From the NCBI GenBank assembly GCA_003222755.1, contig QHXA01000457.1:1-11748 (forward strand): 11,748 bases of DNA. The letters are read 5' to 3'. The notes beneath the pieces were generated by a model. That model searched no databases. It saw nothing but the letters and a program-made list of their open reading frames with translations, and was not told the origin of the DNA. The DNA is from Acidobacteriota bacterium. Lineage in GTDB: Bacteria > Acidobacteriota > Terriglobia > 20CM-2-55-15. Below, piece after piece: positions 1 through 6,941 of this stretch. Positions within the stretch are counted from its first letter, which is position 1; every line of letters starts with the position of its first letter. The position numbers and the translations under genes are program-made.

Positions 1-1
1 T

Positions 2-1867
2 TCGGCGGACCGGCTTTTGCTGGAATCGGCCTCGTCGGTCGGCGGAGTGTTGACGGAGAAAACCGTGCAAGACCTGCCTGTCGTTGGCGTCATGGGCAAT
101 GACGTGCTGAACCAAGTCCGCACGCTGCCTGGCCTGAACCTCTCCAATGACCTCGTACTCGCTGCAAACGACAGCAAGCTCGCGGGCGTGAGCGCCGCCA
201 ACGTGAATATTCAGCGCGATGGCGTGGATGCCAGCGCCGCGGGTCGATGGCCCGCCGGTATTCAGGCGGCGACGATCATCAACCCAGACCTGGTCGGCGA
301 AGTCCGCATGATCCTCTCGCCGGTCGATGCCGAACTGGGGCGCGGCAACGCTCAGATCCAAGTTCAGACGCGTTCGGGAACAAATAAATTCAGAGGCGCC
401 GCGGTCTGGAACATCCGCAACAGCGCATTGGATCCCAACACATGGGCAAATAATCGCGTGCAGCCTAAGCCGGCCCTGCGTAACTGGACAAACCTGAATC
501 AGTACACCGCGAGCGTTGGCGGTCCAATCGTTAAGAACAAAACGTTCTTCTTTGCGCTGTGGGACGGCTTGCTCCCGGCCACGCGCGTGAACCAGAACGC
601 TACCGTCCTCACGCCATGCGCGCGCAACGGCATCTTCCGTTATTTCGATGGTTGGAGTAATGGCAACGTGCTCCAGCCAGTGACCGGCGGCGCCACTCCT
701 CGAATCGCAGTTGTCGATTACCAAGGCAATCCGGCGCCGCCGCCGGCAAGTCCAACGGGCGGGGCGCCGAATCCGGCGTTGCGATATGCCAGCGTGTTCG
801 GTCCTTTAGTAAATACGCCGGCGCGGCCCGATTGTTCCGATGCGATAGTGCAAGGTTCGCCTTGGGACGCGAATCGCAGCCAGTTCGATCCAACCGGGTA
901 TGTTAAGAAGGTGCTGACGGTGATGCCGCTGCCGAATAACTATGAGGTCGGCGAGGGCCTGAACACCGCGGCATACCGATGGGTCCGCGCGCAGCACGGA
1001 TCGCAAAACCGTTTTGCGTTCGGCGCGGCCGACGTGCGCAAACAGCTCAATATCAAGATCGATCACAACTTCAGTTCGAAGCATAAGATCAACGCCACGT
1101 GGAGCTATGAGCGCGTGCACGCGGATTACGCGCAACGCGTGTGGCCGTTTGGCTTCGACGGCATCTCGCATCGCGAGCCTCAAGTCCTCACGATCAACTT
1201 CACGTCTACTCTTGCGCCAACGCTGCTCAATGAAGCGCGGTGGGGAATGCGCCGCACCGGAACGAACACCCAACATGGTCTGGCGAATCCCGCAACGAGC
1301 AAGGACGCCATCGGATTCATTCCGAGCGTCGGCGGGATTCCCGTGCTGCCGCAGTTGGGCTTGGATCCATTCAACACCACGCAAGTGATATGCGTGTGCG
1401 GCGGCCAGCCGAATCTCAGCTCGGAAACGGGTACTCTCTTCAATGGCAACATCTCCGAAAGTACACCGCTCTATTCCTACACCGATAATCTGACATGGAC
1501 GAGAGGCAAGCACAGCTTCAAAGGCGGCGGCGAAGTGCGCTTCGCCCATTCGCGATTCGATGATGATGTGGACGGCAACAACTGGAGCGCGTACGCGCGC
1601 GCCTTCGGTGGTGAGACGCCGCTATCGCCAATCCTGAACATCGACGCTGCGCATATCGGCGCGGGTCTGCAGGGCACATCCACAACAGGAAACAATCTGG
1701 CGATGCGAAGCCTGCTGGCGCTACTCTCCGGCTCATTGAGCCGCGTCACCGAGCTGAACTGGCTCAGTTCCGCCAAGGATCTGGATAACGCATTCGCCAG
1801 CTCAATCAGAACGAAGCTTCGGTGTTCTTCAAAGACGATTGGAAGGTCAGCCGGAACTGGACGCTGA
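2..1867 (+). CDS. TonB-dependent receptor, plug and first half of barrel (5'-partial, frameshifted)
   Basis: Outer-membrane TonB-dependent receptor of the large Oar/CarboxypepD_reg type typical of Acidobacteriota, which imports an unknown substrate using TonB/ExbBD energy. The frame is open from base 2, so the gene begins upstream and its signal peptide and N-terminal carboxypeptidase-like domain are not visible. Plug-domain features seen include LTEKTVQDLPVVG, NVNIQRDGVDAS, INPDLVGEVRMILSPVDAELGRGNAQIQVQTRSGTN in pieces, then NAALWDG-like barrel strands (GGPIVKNKTFFFALWDG). Recognisable homology stops at about 1795 (..KDLDNAF); the residues after that, up to the stop at 1867, are out of frame. 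The next base register continues the same protein (RQLNQNEASVFFKDDWK), so this and the following entry are one gene split by what looks like a one-base loss. The first possible in-window start (TTG at 17) is not the true start. Family assignment is strong; the substrate is unknown. Confidence 0.9.
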   Translation, partial: SADRLLLESASSVGGVLTEKTVQDLPVVGVMGNDVLNQVRTLPGLNLSNDLVLAANDSKLAGVSAANVNIQRDGVDASAAGRWPAGIQAATIINPDLVGEVRMILSPVDAELGRGNAQIQVQTRSGTNKFRGAAVWNIRNSALDPNTWANNRVQPKPALRNWTNLNQYTASVGGPIVKNKTFFFALWDGLLPATRVNQNATVLTPCARNGIFRYFDGWSNGNVLQPVTGGATPRIAVVDYQGNPAPPPASPTGGAPNPALRYASVFGPLVNTPARPDCSDAIVQGSPWDANRSQFDPTGYVKKVLTVMPLPNNYEVGEGLNTAAYRWVRAQHGSQNRFAFGAADVRKQLNIKIDHNFSSKHKINATWSYERVHADYAQRVWPFGFDGISHREPQVLTINFTSTLAPTLLNEARWGMRRTGTNTQHGLANPATSKDAIGFIPSVGGIPVLPQLGLDPFNTTQVICVCGGQPNLSSETGTLFNGNISESTPLYSYTDNLTWTRGKHSFKGGGEVRFAHSRFDDDVDGNNWSAYARAFGGETPLSPILNIDAAHIGAGLQGTSTTGNNLAMRSLLALLSGSLSRVTELNWLSSAKDLDNAFASSIRTKLRCSSKTIGRSAGTGR

Positions 1868-3729
1868 ACCTCGGCCTGCGATGGGACTATTACGGCGTCC
1901 CGTGGGTCTCGGACGGCTTAACGGCATCGCCTGTTGGCGGCGGCGACGCGCTCTTCGGGGTTTCCGGCCGAGGCTTTGGAAGCTGGATGAAGCCGCTGCC
2001 CGGCGCCTCCTACGATCCGAATATGCTGACGCAACTCACGTTCGTCGGACCCGATTCTCTTAATCCGAATCTTTCAGTCTGGCCGAAAGACAAAAACAAT
2101 TTCGGTCCGGCTGTCGGATTTGCGTGGCAGGTCCCATGGTTTGGAGCCGGTCAGACGACGGTGCGCGGCGGGTACCAGCTCAGTTATCTATCCGGAGGAG
2201 GCCGGTTCAACACAATCAATACGGCGTTGGCAAATCCGCCGGGAAGCTCGTACAACGCCACGTTTACCGGCGCTACCGGTCTCGAGTTCCTCGACCTGAC
2301 GAAGCTCAACAGCATCGTTCCCGTGCCCGTTGGCGTTAAGCCCATGCAGCCGATCTCGATTACGGACCGGTCTGTGAACCTGACCGCCTTCGATGCGAAC
2401 TACACGACGCCTTACGTTCAGAACGTGACGCTGTCCGTCACCCGGAATGTCGGCCGGAATCTGACACTCGATACCCGCTACATCGGCACCATGAGTCGCA
2501 AGCTGTACGACAGCCTCAACCTGAACTCCCCCAACTTCCTCTTCAATGGACTGAAGGAAGCATTCGATGCAGCGCGGGCCGGCGGCGAATCCGCGTTATT
2601 GGATGAAATGTTCAAAGGCATCAACATTGCCGACGCGGGATTGAGTGGAGCCGAGCAATTGCGCAGAGCAACAGCCAGCTCGATCCGGAACAACCTGGCG
2701 AACGGAAACTATTCCGCCTTGGCCACCACGCTCTCGACGTTGAACTACAGCAAGTCCGGCGGGATTAACTCCAACTTGCCGGACATTCCCGCCAACGTGA
2801 ACGGCACGGTTCTGCGCACCAACGGATTCCCGGAGAATTTCATCAAGACGAATCCCCAGTTCGGCACGGCGACGCTGTTTACGAACATGGGCAACACCAA
2901 CTACCACTCGTTGCAAGCCCAGGCAACGTTGCGGTCGATTTATGGCGTGGATTTTCAGGCGTCTTACACATGGAGCAAGCTGCTCGGCAATTCCGGACCG
3001 TATACCAATCCAGTCGATCGCAACGCTGACTATGCGCTGCAGACCGGCGACCGCCGGCATGACTTCCGGACTAACGGGTCATTTGAATTGCCGATCGGTC
3101 CCGGTAAATTGCTGGCGCGCAATTCGTCCGGCGTGTTCGCGCGACTCATTGAAGAGTGGCAGATGACCTGGATCGTCGATCTCAGCAGCGGCTCGCCGGC
3201 CAGCATTACGGCGCAAAGCATGCTGTACGGGAACGGCGTGCCGGATGTTGTCGGTAAGTTCGACGCTAAGGGCGGCGTTTCCTGGAACGAAGGGGACGTG
3301 GCGGGCAACTACTTCGGCGGGAAATATAAGAAGGTGCCCGATCCGCAATGTTCCACAATTGTGGCAAGTCTGCAGTCGGCTTGCACGCTCACCGCCGTCG
3401 CCGATCAGTCGGGCAATATCATCCTTCAAAATCCAAAGCCTGGAACGCGCGGCAACCTCGGCCAGAATGTGATCGAGTTGGCGGGCATATGGAGTTTGGA
3501 TACTTCGCTGGCCAAGCGCATCAAAATCAGCGAAACGAAGAGGCTGCAATTCCGGTTGGATGCCGCCAATGTGCTGAATCACCCGCAACCATCCAGCGCC
3601 TTGTCCGCCGGCGGCACAGTGATACCCGGCGGTGCGGACCTGAATATCAACAGCAATGTGACATTCGGGAACATCTCGACAAAGACCGGAACCCGGACGT
3701 TCCAGGCGCAGATGCGGCTGGAGTTTTGA
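1822..3729 (+). CDS. TonB-dependent receptor, C-terminal half of barrel (frameshift continuation)
   Basis: This is the rest of the receptor begun at base 2. The matching frame can be followed back to about 1795 (RQLNQNEASVFFKDDWK), upstream of the ATG at 1822, so that ATG is an internal Met and not a natural start. It holds the beta-barrel: WTLNLGLRWDYYG, FAWQVPWFGAGQTTVRGGY, TPYVQNVTLSVTRNVGRNLTLDTRYIGT, HSLQAQATLRSIYGVDFQASYTWSKLLG, RRHDFRTNGSFELPIG, and a final strand TFQAQMRLEF ending in Phe, the usual last residue of an outer-membrane barrel. A segment rich in helix formers (GLKEAFDAARAGGESALLDEMFKG, about 2550-2630) lies in a presumed extracellular loop. Both halves together give about 1240 residues, normal for this family. 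With the frame broken, no functional full-length receptor would be made unless the shift is a sequence error. Confidence 0.9.
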   Translation: MFFKDDWKVSRNWTLNLGLRWDYYGVPWVSDGLTASPVGGGDALFGVSGRGFGSWMKPLPGASYDPNMLTQLTFVGPDSLNPNLSVWPKDKNNFGPAVGFAWQVPWFGAGQTTVRGGYQLSYLSGGGRFNTINTALANPPGSSYNATFTGATGLEFLDLTKLNSIVPVPVGVKPMQPISITDRSVNLTAFDANYTTPYVQNVTLSVTRNVGRNLTLDTRYIGTMSRKLYDSLNLNSPNFLFNGLKEAFDAARAGGESALLDEMFKGINIADAGLSGAEQLRRATASSIRNNLANGNYSALATTLSTLNYSKSGGINSNLPDIPANVNGTVLRTNGFPENFIKTNPQFGTATLFTNMGNTNYHSLQAQATLRSIYGVDFQASYTWSKLLGNSGPYTNPVDRNADYALQTGDRRHDFRTNGSFELPIGPGKLLARNSSGVFARLIEEWQMTWIVDLSSGSPASITAQSMLYGNGVPDVVGKFDAKGGVSWNEGDVAGNYFGGKYKKVPDPQCSTIVASLQSACTLTAVADQSGNIILQNPKPGTRGNLGQNVIELAGIWSLDTSLAKRIKISETKRLQFRLDAANVLNHPQPSSALSAGGTVIPGGADLNINSNVTFGNISTKTGTRTFQAQMRLEF

Positions 3730-3738
3730 GTTAATAAA

Positions 3739-3806
3739 TTGGACGAATTTGAAATTGGACGATTCCTGCATCTCAAACCCGAAATCCGAAATATCAGATT
3801 GGACTG
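3739..3806. repeat. Left inverted-repeat arm of the IVS-like element
   Basis: Reverse complement of 4215-4281 with two mismatches and one indel. It starts 9 bases after the stop of the receptor gene, so a receptor transcript that reads through would include the whole stem-loop. It contains the stop codon of the - strand four-helix-bundle gene and a short direct repeat (aattggacga at 3737 and 3753). Confidence 0.92.
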
Positions 3807-4177
3807 TCCGGACCGCGCGCGGTTTTAATAGAGGCCGCGATGATCCAGCAGAGTTCCTGATTTTCCGCGATAATCGCGGCCATTTTGTCGCGAGAAAAGA
3901 GAGAATTGGCCACGATCTGTTCCAGCCATGACTTGGTTTCGTTCAGTTCTTTAAGGACGATGCGAAGCTTGTGAATGAAGTCCGCCCGGCTTTCGGCAGC
4001 TCTCGCTTCAGCGTAATTGGGTGCTGCCGCAAGGCCGGAACGGATTAACTGCTTACATATGTAGCGGCCTTCGTCAGTTCTTGGAAGCAGCTTAGCGACG
4101 CGGGTAGTCCGGGCGCCAAGGTTGAGTAGTCGTCGATGAAGATGAATCTGGTCGGCCTTGTTCGCGTCAGCGGGCAT
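3794..4177 (-). CDS. Four-helix-bundle protein (23S rRNA intervening-sequence protein family)
   Basis: A protein of about 127 residues matching the S23/IVP four-helix-bundle family (PF05635/TIGR02436 type) by eye. Signature pieces: AKLLPRTDEG (28-37), QLIRSGLAAAPNYAEA (43-58), ESRADFIHKLRIVLKELNE (62-80) with TKSWLE, and a C-terminal helix ending IIAASIKTAR (112-121). No signal peptide, so cytoplasmic. Relatives are encoded in 23S rRNA intervening sequences and, as Avd, in diversity-generating retroelements; the biochemical role of the stand-alone members is not established. The frame stays open to 4336, but the upstream part only translates the inverted repeat, so ATG 4177 is preferred. It has no good ribosome binding site, and TTG at 4186 or 4189 is an alternative. 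The gene points against its neighbours and is enclosed by inverted repeats. Confidence 0.85.
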   Translation of the reverse strand: MPADANKADQIHLHRRLLNLGARTTRVAKLLPRTDEGRYICKQLIRSGLAAAPNYAEARAAESRADFIHKLRIVLKELNETKSWLEQIVANSLFSRDKMAAIIAENQELCWIIAASIKTARGPDSPI

Positions 4178-4214
4178 ATCAGGCAACAAAATGCACGCGC
4201 GCTTCCGGCTCAGG

Positions 4215-4281
4215 CAGTTCAATCTGATATTTCGGATTTCGGATTTGAGATGCAGGAATCGTCCAATTTCAAATTGTCCAA
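4215..4281. repeat. Right inverted-repeat arm of the IVS-like element
   Basis: Partner of 3739-3806. From 4220 the arm reads as consecutive imperfect heptamers, most with the form nnATnnn (caatctg, then atatttc; later ggatttc, then ggatttg). It ends about 50 bases before the start of the downstream operon and may supply part of that operon's promoter region. Confidence 0.92.
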
Positions 4282-4305
4282 ACTGCCCGGCGGGTCTGAT
4301 ATATT
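4277..4305 (+). promoter_or_regulatory. Possible promoter for the 4331-6784 operon
   Basis: A TATATT at 4300-4305 resembles a sigma70 -10 box and lies 25 bases before the ATG at 4331. The -35 side is poor: tccaaa at 4277 with 17-nt spacing, or ttgtcc at 4274 with a long 20-nt spacing. Either would overlap the end of the right inverted-repeat arm. Pattern match only; promoter consensus in Acidobacteriota is not well fixed. Confidence 0.25.
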
Positions 4306-4330
4306 TGCCCAAACTTGTACGAGGTTCCGT

Positions 4331-5323
4331 ATGCAACGTCGCTTTTTAACCGCGGTTGCACTCCTGATTCTGCTGTCTGCGCCCGTCTTCGGTCAGGCAA
4401 CAAAGACCTGGGTTCCCCCGAAGACTCCGTGGGGTGATCCCGACCTGCAAGGCATCTGGCCCGGAAACATGGGCGTCCCGATGCAGCGTCCTGCGAATCT
4501 CGGCGAGCGAGCGACGCTGACGGATGAAGAATACGCGCAACGGATCGCGCAGGCGAAACGGCAAGCCGAAGCGGATAGCCAAAGCTTCGCCACAAGCGAT
4601 ACACGCGTGGGAATCGGTCCGCCATCATACTGGACCGAGCGTGGGAAGCCGACGCGGCAAACCTCGCTGATCATTGATCCACTCAATGGAAGGCTGCCTC
4701 CGCTGACTCCCGAAGCGGAGAAGTATCGGAAGGAAGCTCGAGGCGGCAAGGGTCTGCCCGGCGAATGGCGCGGTGAAGCGGATTCCTACGACGATCTCAA
4801 CATCTATTATCGATGCATTACCCGCGGCCTGCTGGGTTCCATGATTCCTGTCGTCTATAACAACGGAAACCAAATTGTTCAGGCGCCGGGCTACGTCGTA
4901 TTTCGCAACGAGATGATTCATGAGTCCCGCGTCATTCCGCTCGACGGCCGTCCCCACGTGGATTCGAAGATCAAGATGTACATGGGAGACTCGCGCGGCC
5001 ACTGGGAAGGGAACACGTTGGTTGTCGAGACGACGAACTTTACAGAGAAGGACGCGATCGGCTCCAATGGCGCCGGCTATCCGGGCGATCCGGGCTATCA
5101 CAGCGAGCAGCTGAAGATCATCGAGAGGTTCACGCGCGTCGGCGACAACACGCTCGAATATCGCGCAACGGTCATCGATGAGAAGACATGGACAAGACCG
5201 TGGACCATCCTCATTGAACTGGAAAAGAACGATAATTATCAGCTTCTCGAGTACGCCTGCCACGAAGGCAATTACGCCATGTCGGATATTCTGAGTGGCG
5301 CGCGGGCAGCCGAGAAAAGATGA
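4331..5323 (+). CDS. Secreted protein of unknown function, WGDPDLQG/ACHEGNY family, copy 1
   Basis: A 330-residue protein with a signal peptide (about 1-21, LLILLSAPVF then GQA), so periplasmic or secreted. ATG 4331 is chosen because the signal peptide starts there and gagg lies about 8 bases upstream; the open frame back to 4136 translates the inverted repeat. Signatures in order: WVPPKTPWGDPDLQG (27-41), MQRPANLG (51-58), LTDEE (63-67), PPSYW (97-101), LIIDPLNGRLPPLTPE (113-128), YRCITRG (160-166), GNQIVQAPGYVV (179-190), EMIHESRVIPLDGRPH (194-209), MGDSRGHWEGNTLVVETTNF (218-237), EYACHEGNYAM (307-317). C162 and C310 are shared with the paralog at 5765 and could form a disulfide or bind a ligand. 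This is a widespread uncharacterised family in Acidobacteriota; no function is assigned. It is the first gene of a three-gene operon downstream of a TonB-dependent receptor. Confidence 0.9.
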   Translation: MQRRFLTAVALLILLSAPVFGQATKTWVPPKTPWGDPDLQGIWPGNMGVPMQRPANLGERATLTDEEYAQRIAQAKRQAEADSQSFATSDTRVGIGPPSYWTERGKPTRQTSLIIDPLNGRLPPLTPEAEKYRKEARGGKGLPGEWRGEADSYDDLNIYYRCITRGLLGSMIPVVYNNGNQIVQAPGYVVFRNEMIHESRVIPLDGRPHVDSKIKMYMGDSRGHWEGNTLVVETTNFTEKDAIGSNGAGYPGDPGYHSEQLKIIERFTRVGDNTLEYRATVIDEKTWTRPWTILIELEKNDNYQLLEYACHEGNYAMSDILSGARAAEKR

Positions 5324-5333
5324 TGAAGAAGTG

Positions 5334-5768
5334 ATGAAGAAGGAGCTGGCGATATGCGGGACACGGCTAACTGTCGGAATTGCTGTCTTGGGATCTCTGC
5401 TCACAGCGATTCCCCTCTTTGCCCACCACGCGTTTCAGGCGGAATTCGACGACAAGAAACCCGTCCATCTCGTAGGCAAGGTCACGAAGATGGAGTGGAT
5501 CAATCCGCACGCCTGGATTCACATCGACGTTACCGATGCGGACGGCAAGGTGACCAGTTGGATGGTCGAATGCGGCAGCCCGAACATCATGCTGCGAAGA
5601 GGCTTCACGAAAGAGTCATTGGAGTTTGGAACGGTCCTCACCGTAGACGGCTATCAAGCCAAGAATGGTTCCAACCGCGCTAACGGAAGCAGCGTCACGT
5701 TCAGAGATGGACGCAGGTTATTCGTTGGCGGATCGAATCCAGACATCCCACCGGAGCAACGCCAATGA
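5334..5768 (+). CDS. DUF6152-family secreted small protein
   Basis: A 144-residue protein with a signal peptide (1-30, cleavage expected at LFA|HHAF) and a mature part beginning with a His pair. Body: FQAEFDDKKPVHLVGKVTKMEWINPHAWIHI in pieces, then VECGSPNIMLRRGF and GTVLTVDGYQAKNGSN, followed by a C-terminal strand FRDGRRLFVGG. The pattern (AHHAF, LxGxVxxxEWxNPHxxI) is the DUF6152 signature known to me; such domains look like small beta-barrels, but their role is unknown. ATG 5334 gives a clean signal peptide; GTG 5331 is an adjacent alternative. The gene begins 10 bases after the stop of the first paralog and overlaps the next gene by 4 bases (ATGA at 5765-5768), so the three are very probably co-transcribed and translationally coupled. 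Confidence 0.87.
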   Translation: MKKELAICGTRLTVGIAVLGSLLTAIPLFAHHAFQAEFDDKKPVHLVGKVTKMEWINPHAWIHIDVTDADGKVTSWMVECGSPNIMLRRGFTKESLEFGTVLTVDGYQAKNGSNRANGSSVTFRDGRRLFVGGSNPDIPPEQRQ

Positions 5769-6784
5769 GAACACGAATTTTCTTCTTGTTTGCGGTCCTT
5801 ATGCTAGTGATGCCGCTGGCCGCCCAGACAAACAAGGCGTGGACCCCGCCAAAGACACCATGGGGCGATCCGGATCTTCAAGGCCAATGGCCGGCCGTCG
5901 CGAACATCCCAATGCAGCGGCCCGCGAACTTCGGCACACGAGCCTTCTTGACTGACGAAGAGTTGGCGCAAAGAGAACGTCAAGCGCAACGTCAGCAAGA
6001 GTCGGATAGTGAGGTATTCGCCAAGGGAGGCGAGGTCACCATCAATCCTCCGTCATATTGGCAAGAGCGGCAGAAGCCGAACCGTCAGGCATCTCTTGTT
6101 GTGGATCCGCCGGATGGACGCATTCCTCCAATGACGCCCGCGGGACAGAAGTTTGTGCAAAGTCTGCGAGGCGGGCTTGGTCCGGGTCAGCATTTCCCGG
6201 ACAAAGTCGACTCATGGGAAGACTTCGATATCTACAGCCGGTGCATCACGCGAGGCCTGGTCTCGAGCATTCTGCCCACGATCTACAATTTCGGAAATCA
6301 GATCGTCCAGTCGCCTGGCTATGTTGTCATTCGTAACGAAATGATCCACGAAGCGCGTGTGATTCCGCTGAATGCCGGACCTCATGTGGGCTCGAAACTG
6401 CGAACGTACATGGGGGATTCGCGCGGTCATTGGGAAGGCAATACGCTCGTCGTTGAGACCACCAACTTCAACGATCAAACCGGCGCCGGTGGTGGTTTCT
6501 TCAGCGATGCCGCGAGGCTGACTGAACGCTTCACGCGCACGGCGCAAGACGAGCTGAGCTATGACCTCGCGATCGACGATCCGAAAACGTGGACTAAGCC
6601 CTGGACGGTCCACATGCCGTACAAGCTGGACCCCAGCTATACCATTTACGAATACGCCTGCCACGAAGGCAACTACATGATGCTGGATTCGCTCGAGGCC
6701 GCCCGCCAGCTGGAAAAACAAGGCAAGGAAACTCGAGTGGACCGCGGCCCCGCCGGCGGCCCTCCGCCAGGACGTAATCAGTAA
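5765..6784 (+). CDS. Secreted protein of unknown function, WGDPDLQG/ACHEGNY family, copy 2
   Basis: A 339-residue paralog of the gene at 4331, colinear over its whole length. Signal peptide about 1-20 (FLFAVLMLVMPLAA|QT). Shared blocks: TPPKTPWGDPDLQG (27-40), PMQRPANFG (49-57), LTDEELAQR (62-70), PPSYWQER (95-102), RCITRGL (159-165), GNQIVQSPGYVV (177-188), RNEMIHEARVIPL (190-202), YMGDSRGHWEGNTLVVETTN in pieces (215-234), KTWTKPWTVHMPY, EYACHEGNY (296-304). The two conserved cysteines are C160 and C299. Differences: a Gly-rich loop TGAGGGFF near 239-246 and a Gly/Pro-rich tail after 326 absent from copy 1. Start codon overlaps the DUF6152 stop. It is the last gene of the operon and is followed 10 bases after its stop by a large perfect hairpin. 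Function unknown; likely the same kind of substrate or complex as copy 1, with divergence between the two. Confidence 0.9.
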   Translation: MRTRIFFLFAVLMLVMPLAAQTNKAWTPPKTPWGDPDLQGQWPAVANIPMQRPANFGTRAFLTDEELAQRERQAQRQQESDSEVFAKGGEVTINPPSYWQERQKPNRQASLVVDPPDGRIPPMTPAGQKFVQSLRGGLGPGQHFPDKVDSWEDFDIYSRCITRGLVSSILPTIYNFGNQIVQSPGYVVIRNEMIHEARVIPLNAGPHVGSKLRTYMGDSRGHWEGNTLVVETTNFNDQTGAGGGFFSDAARLTERFTRTAQDELSYDLAIDDPKTWTKPWTVHMPYKLDPSYTIYEYACHEGNYMMLDSLEAARQLEKQGKETRVDRGPAGGPPPGRNQ

Positions 6785-6794
6785 AAGGGGAATG

Positions 6795-6931
6795 AATCAG
6801 CAATCGCCCATCGGCCATCGCCAATTTGTAACATCTATCGGCGGTCAGCAATCTACGGAATTAGCGATAGTAAATTGCTGACCGCCGATAGATGTTACAA
6901 ATTGGCGATGGCCGATGGGCGATTGCTGATT
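6795..6931. repeat. Perfect 58-bp inverted repeat with 21-nt loop
   Basis: Arms 6795-6852 and 6874-6931 are exact reverse complements over all 58 bases, with a 21-nt AT-rich spacer. It fills the space between two convergent genes (stops at 6784 and 6942), so it would end transcripts from both sides as a very long hairpin, but there is no T-run typical of an intrinsic terminator. The left arm begins with imperfect 7-nt units nnATnnn (caatcgc, then ccatcgg) from 6794 to 6828, the same period seen in the arms of 3739-4281. This suggests a gene-less relative of that element; no open reading frame of its own fits in it. Confidence 0.95.
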
Positions 6932-6941
6932 TTCAGGTCCG

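Larger units (their letters stand above)
3739..4281. mobile_element. IVS-like element: four-helix-bundle gene inside ~67-bp inverted repeats
   Basis: The left arm (3739-3806) and right arm (4215-4281) are reverse complements over about 67 bp with two mismatches and one single-base indel. They enclose 408 bp that hold one gene on the - strand. The gene's stop codon (3794-3796) lies inside the left arm, so the arms fit tightly around the coding region. The layout matches intervening sequences known from 23S rRNA genes of Leptospira, Coxiella and others, where complementary ends form a stem cut by RNase III and the loop may encode a four-helix-bundle protein. Here the unit lies between protein genes rather than in rRNA. 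Arms contain imperfect 7-nt repeats (for example ggatttc, ggatttg at 4234-4247). No transposase and no clear target-site duplication were seen. Mobility is an inference; the repeats and gene are directly visible. Confidence 0.7.

Noticed and set aside
806..1549. Long - strand open frame opposite the receptor gene (about 247 codons)
   Set aside because: It lies entirely opposite clear receptor coding sequence, its translation is rich in Arg/Ala/His as expected for a GC-rich antisense frame, and it has no recognisable domain.
1780..1805. Programmed ribosomal frameshift in the receptor gene
   Set aside because: No slippery heptamer, no nearby stimulatory structure seen, and programmed shifting is not known for this receptor family.
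4136..4330. Upstream start at 4136 for the first WGDPDLQG gene
   Set aside because: The extension reads through the inverted repeat and would bury the clear signal peptide that starts at 4331.
4178..4336. N-terminal extension of the four-helix-bundle gene to ATG 4336
   Set aside because: The added residues are translation of the inverted-repeat arm and have no similarity to the family; the homologous part begins near residue 54 of that longer frame.
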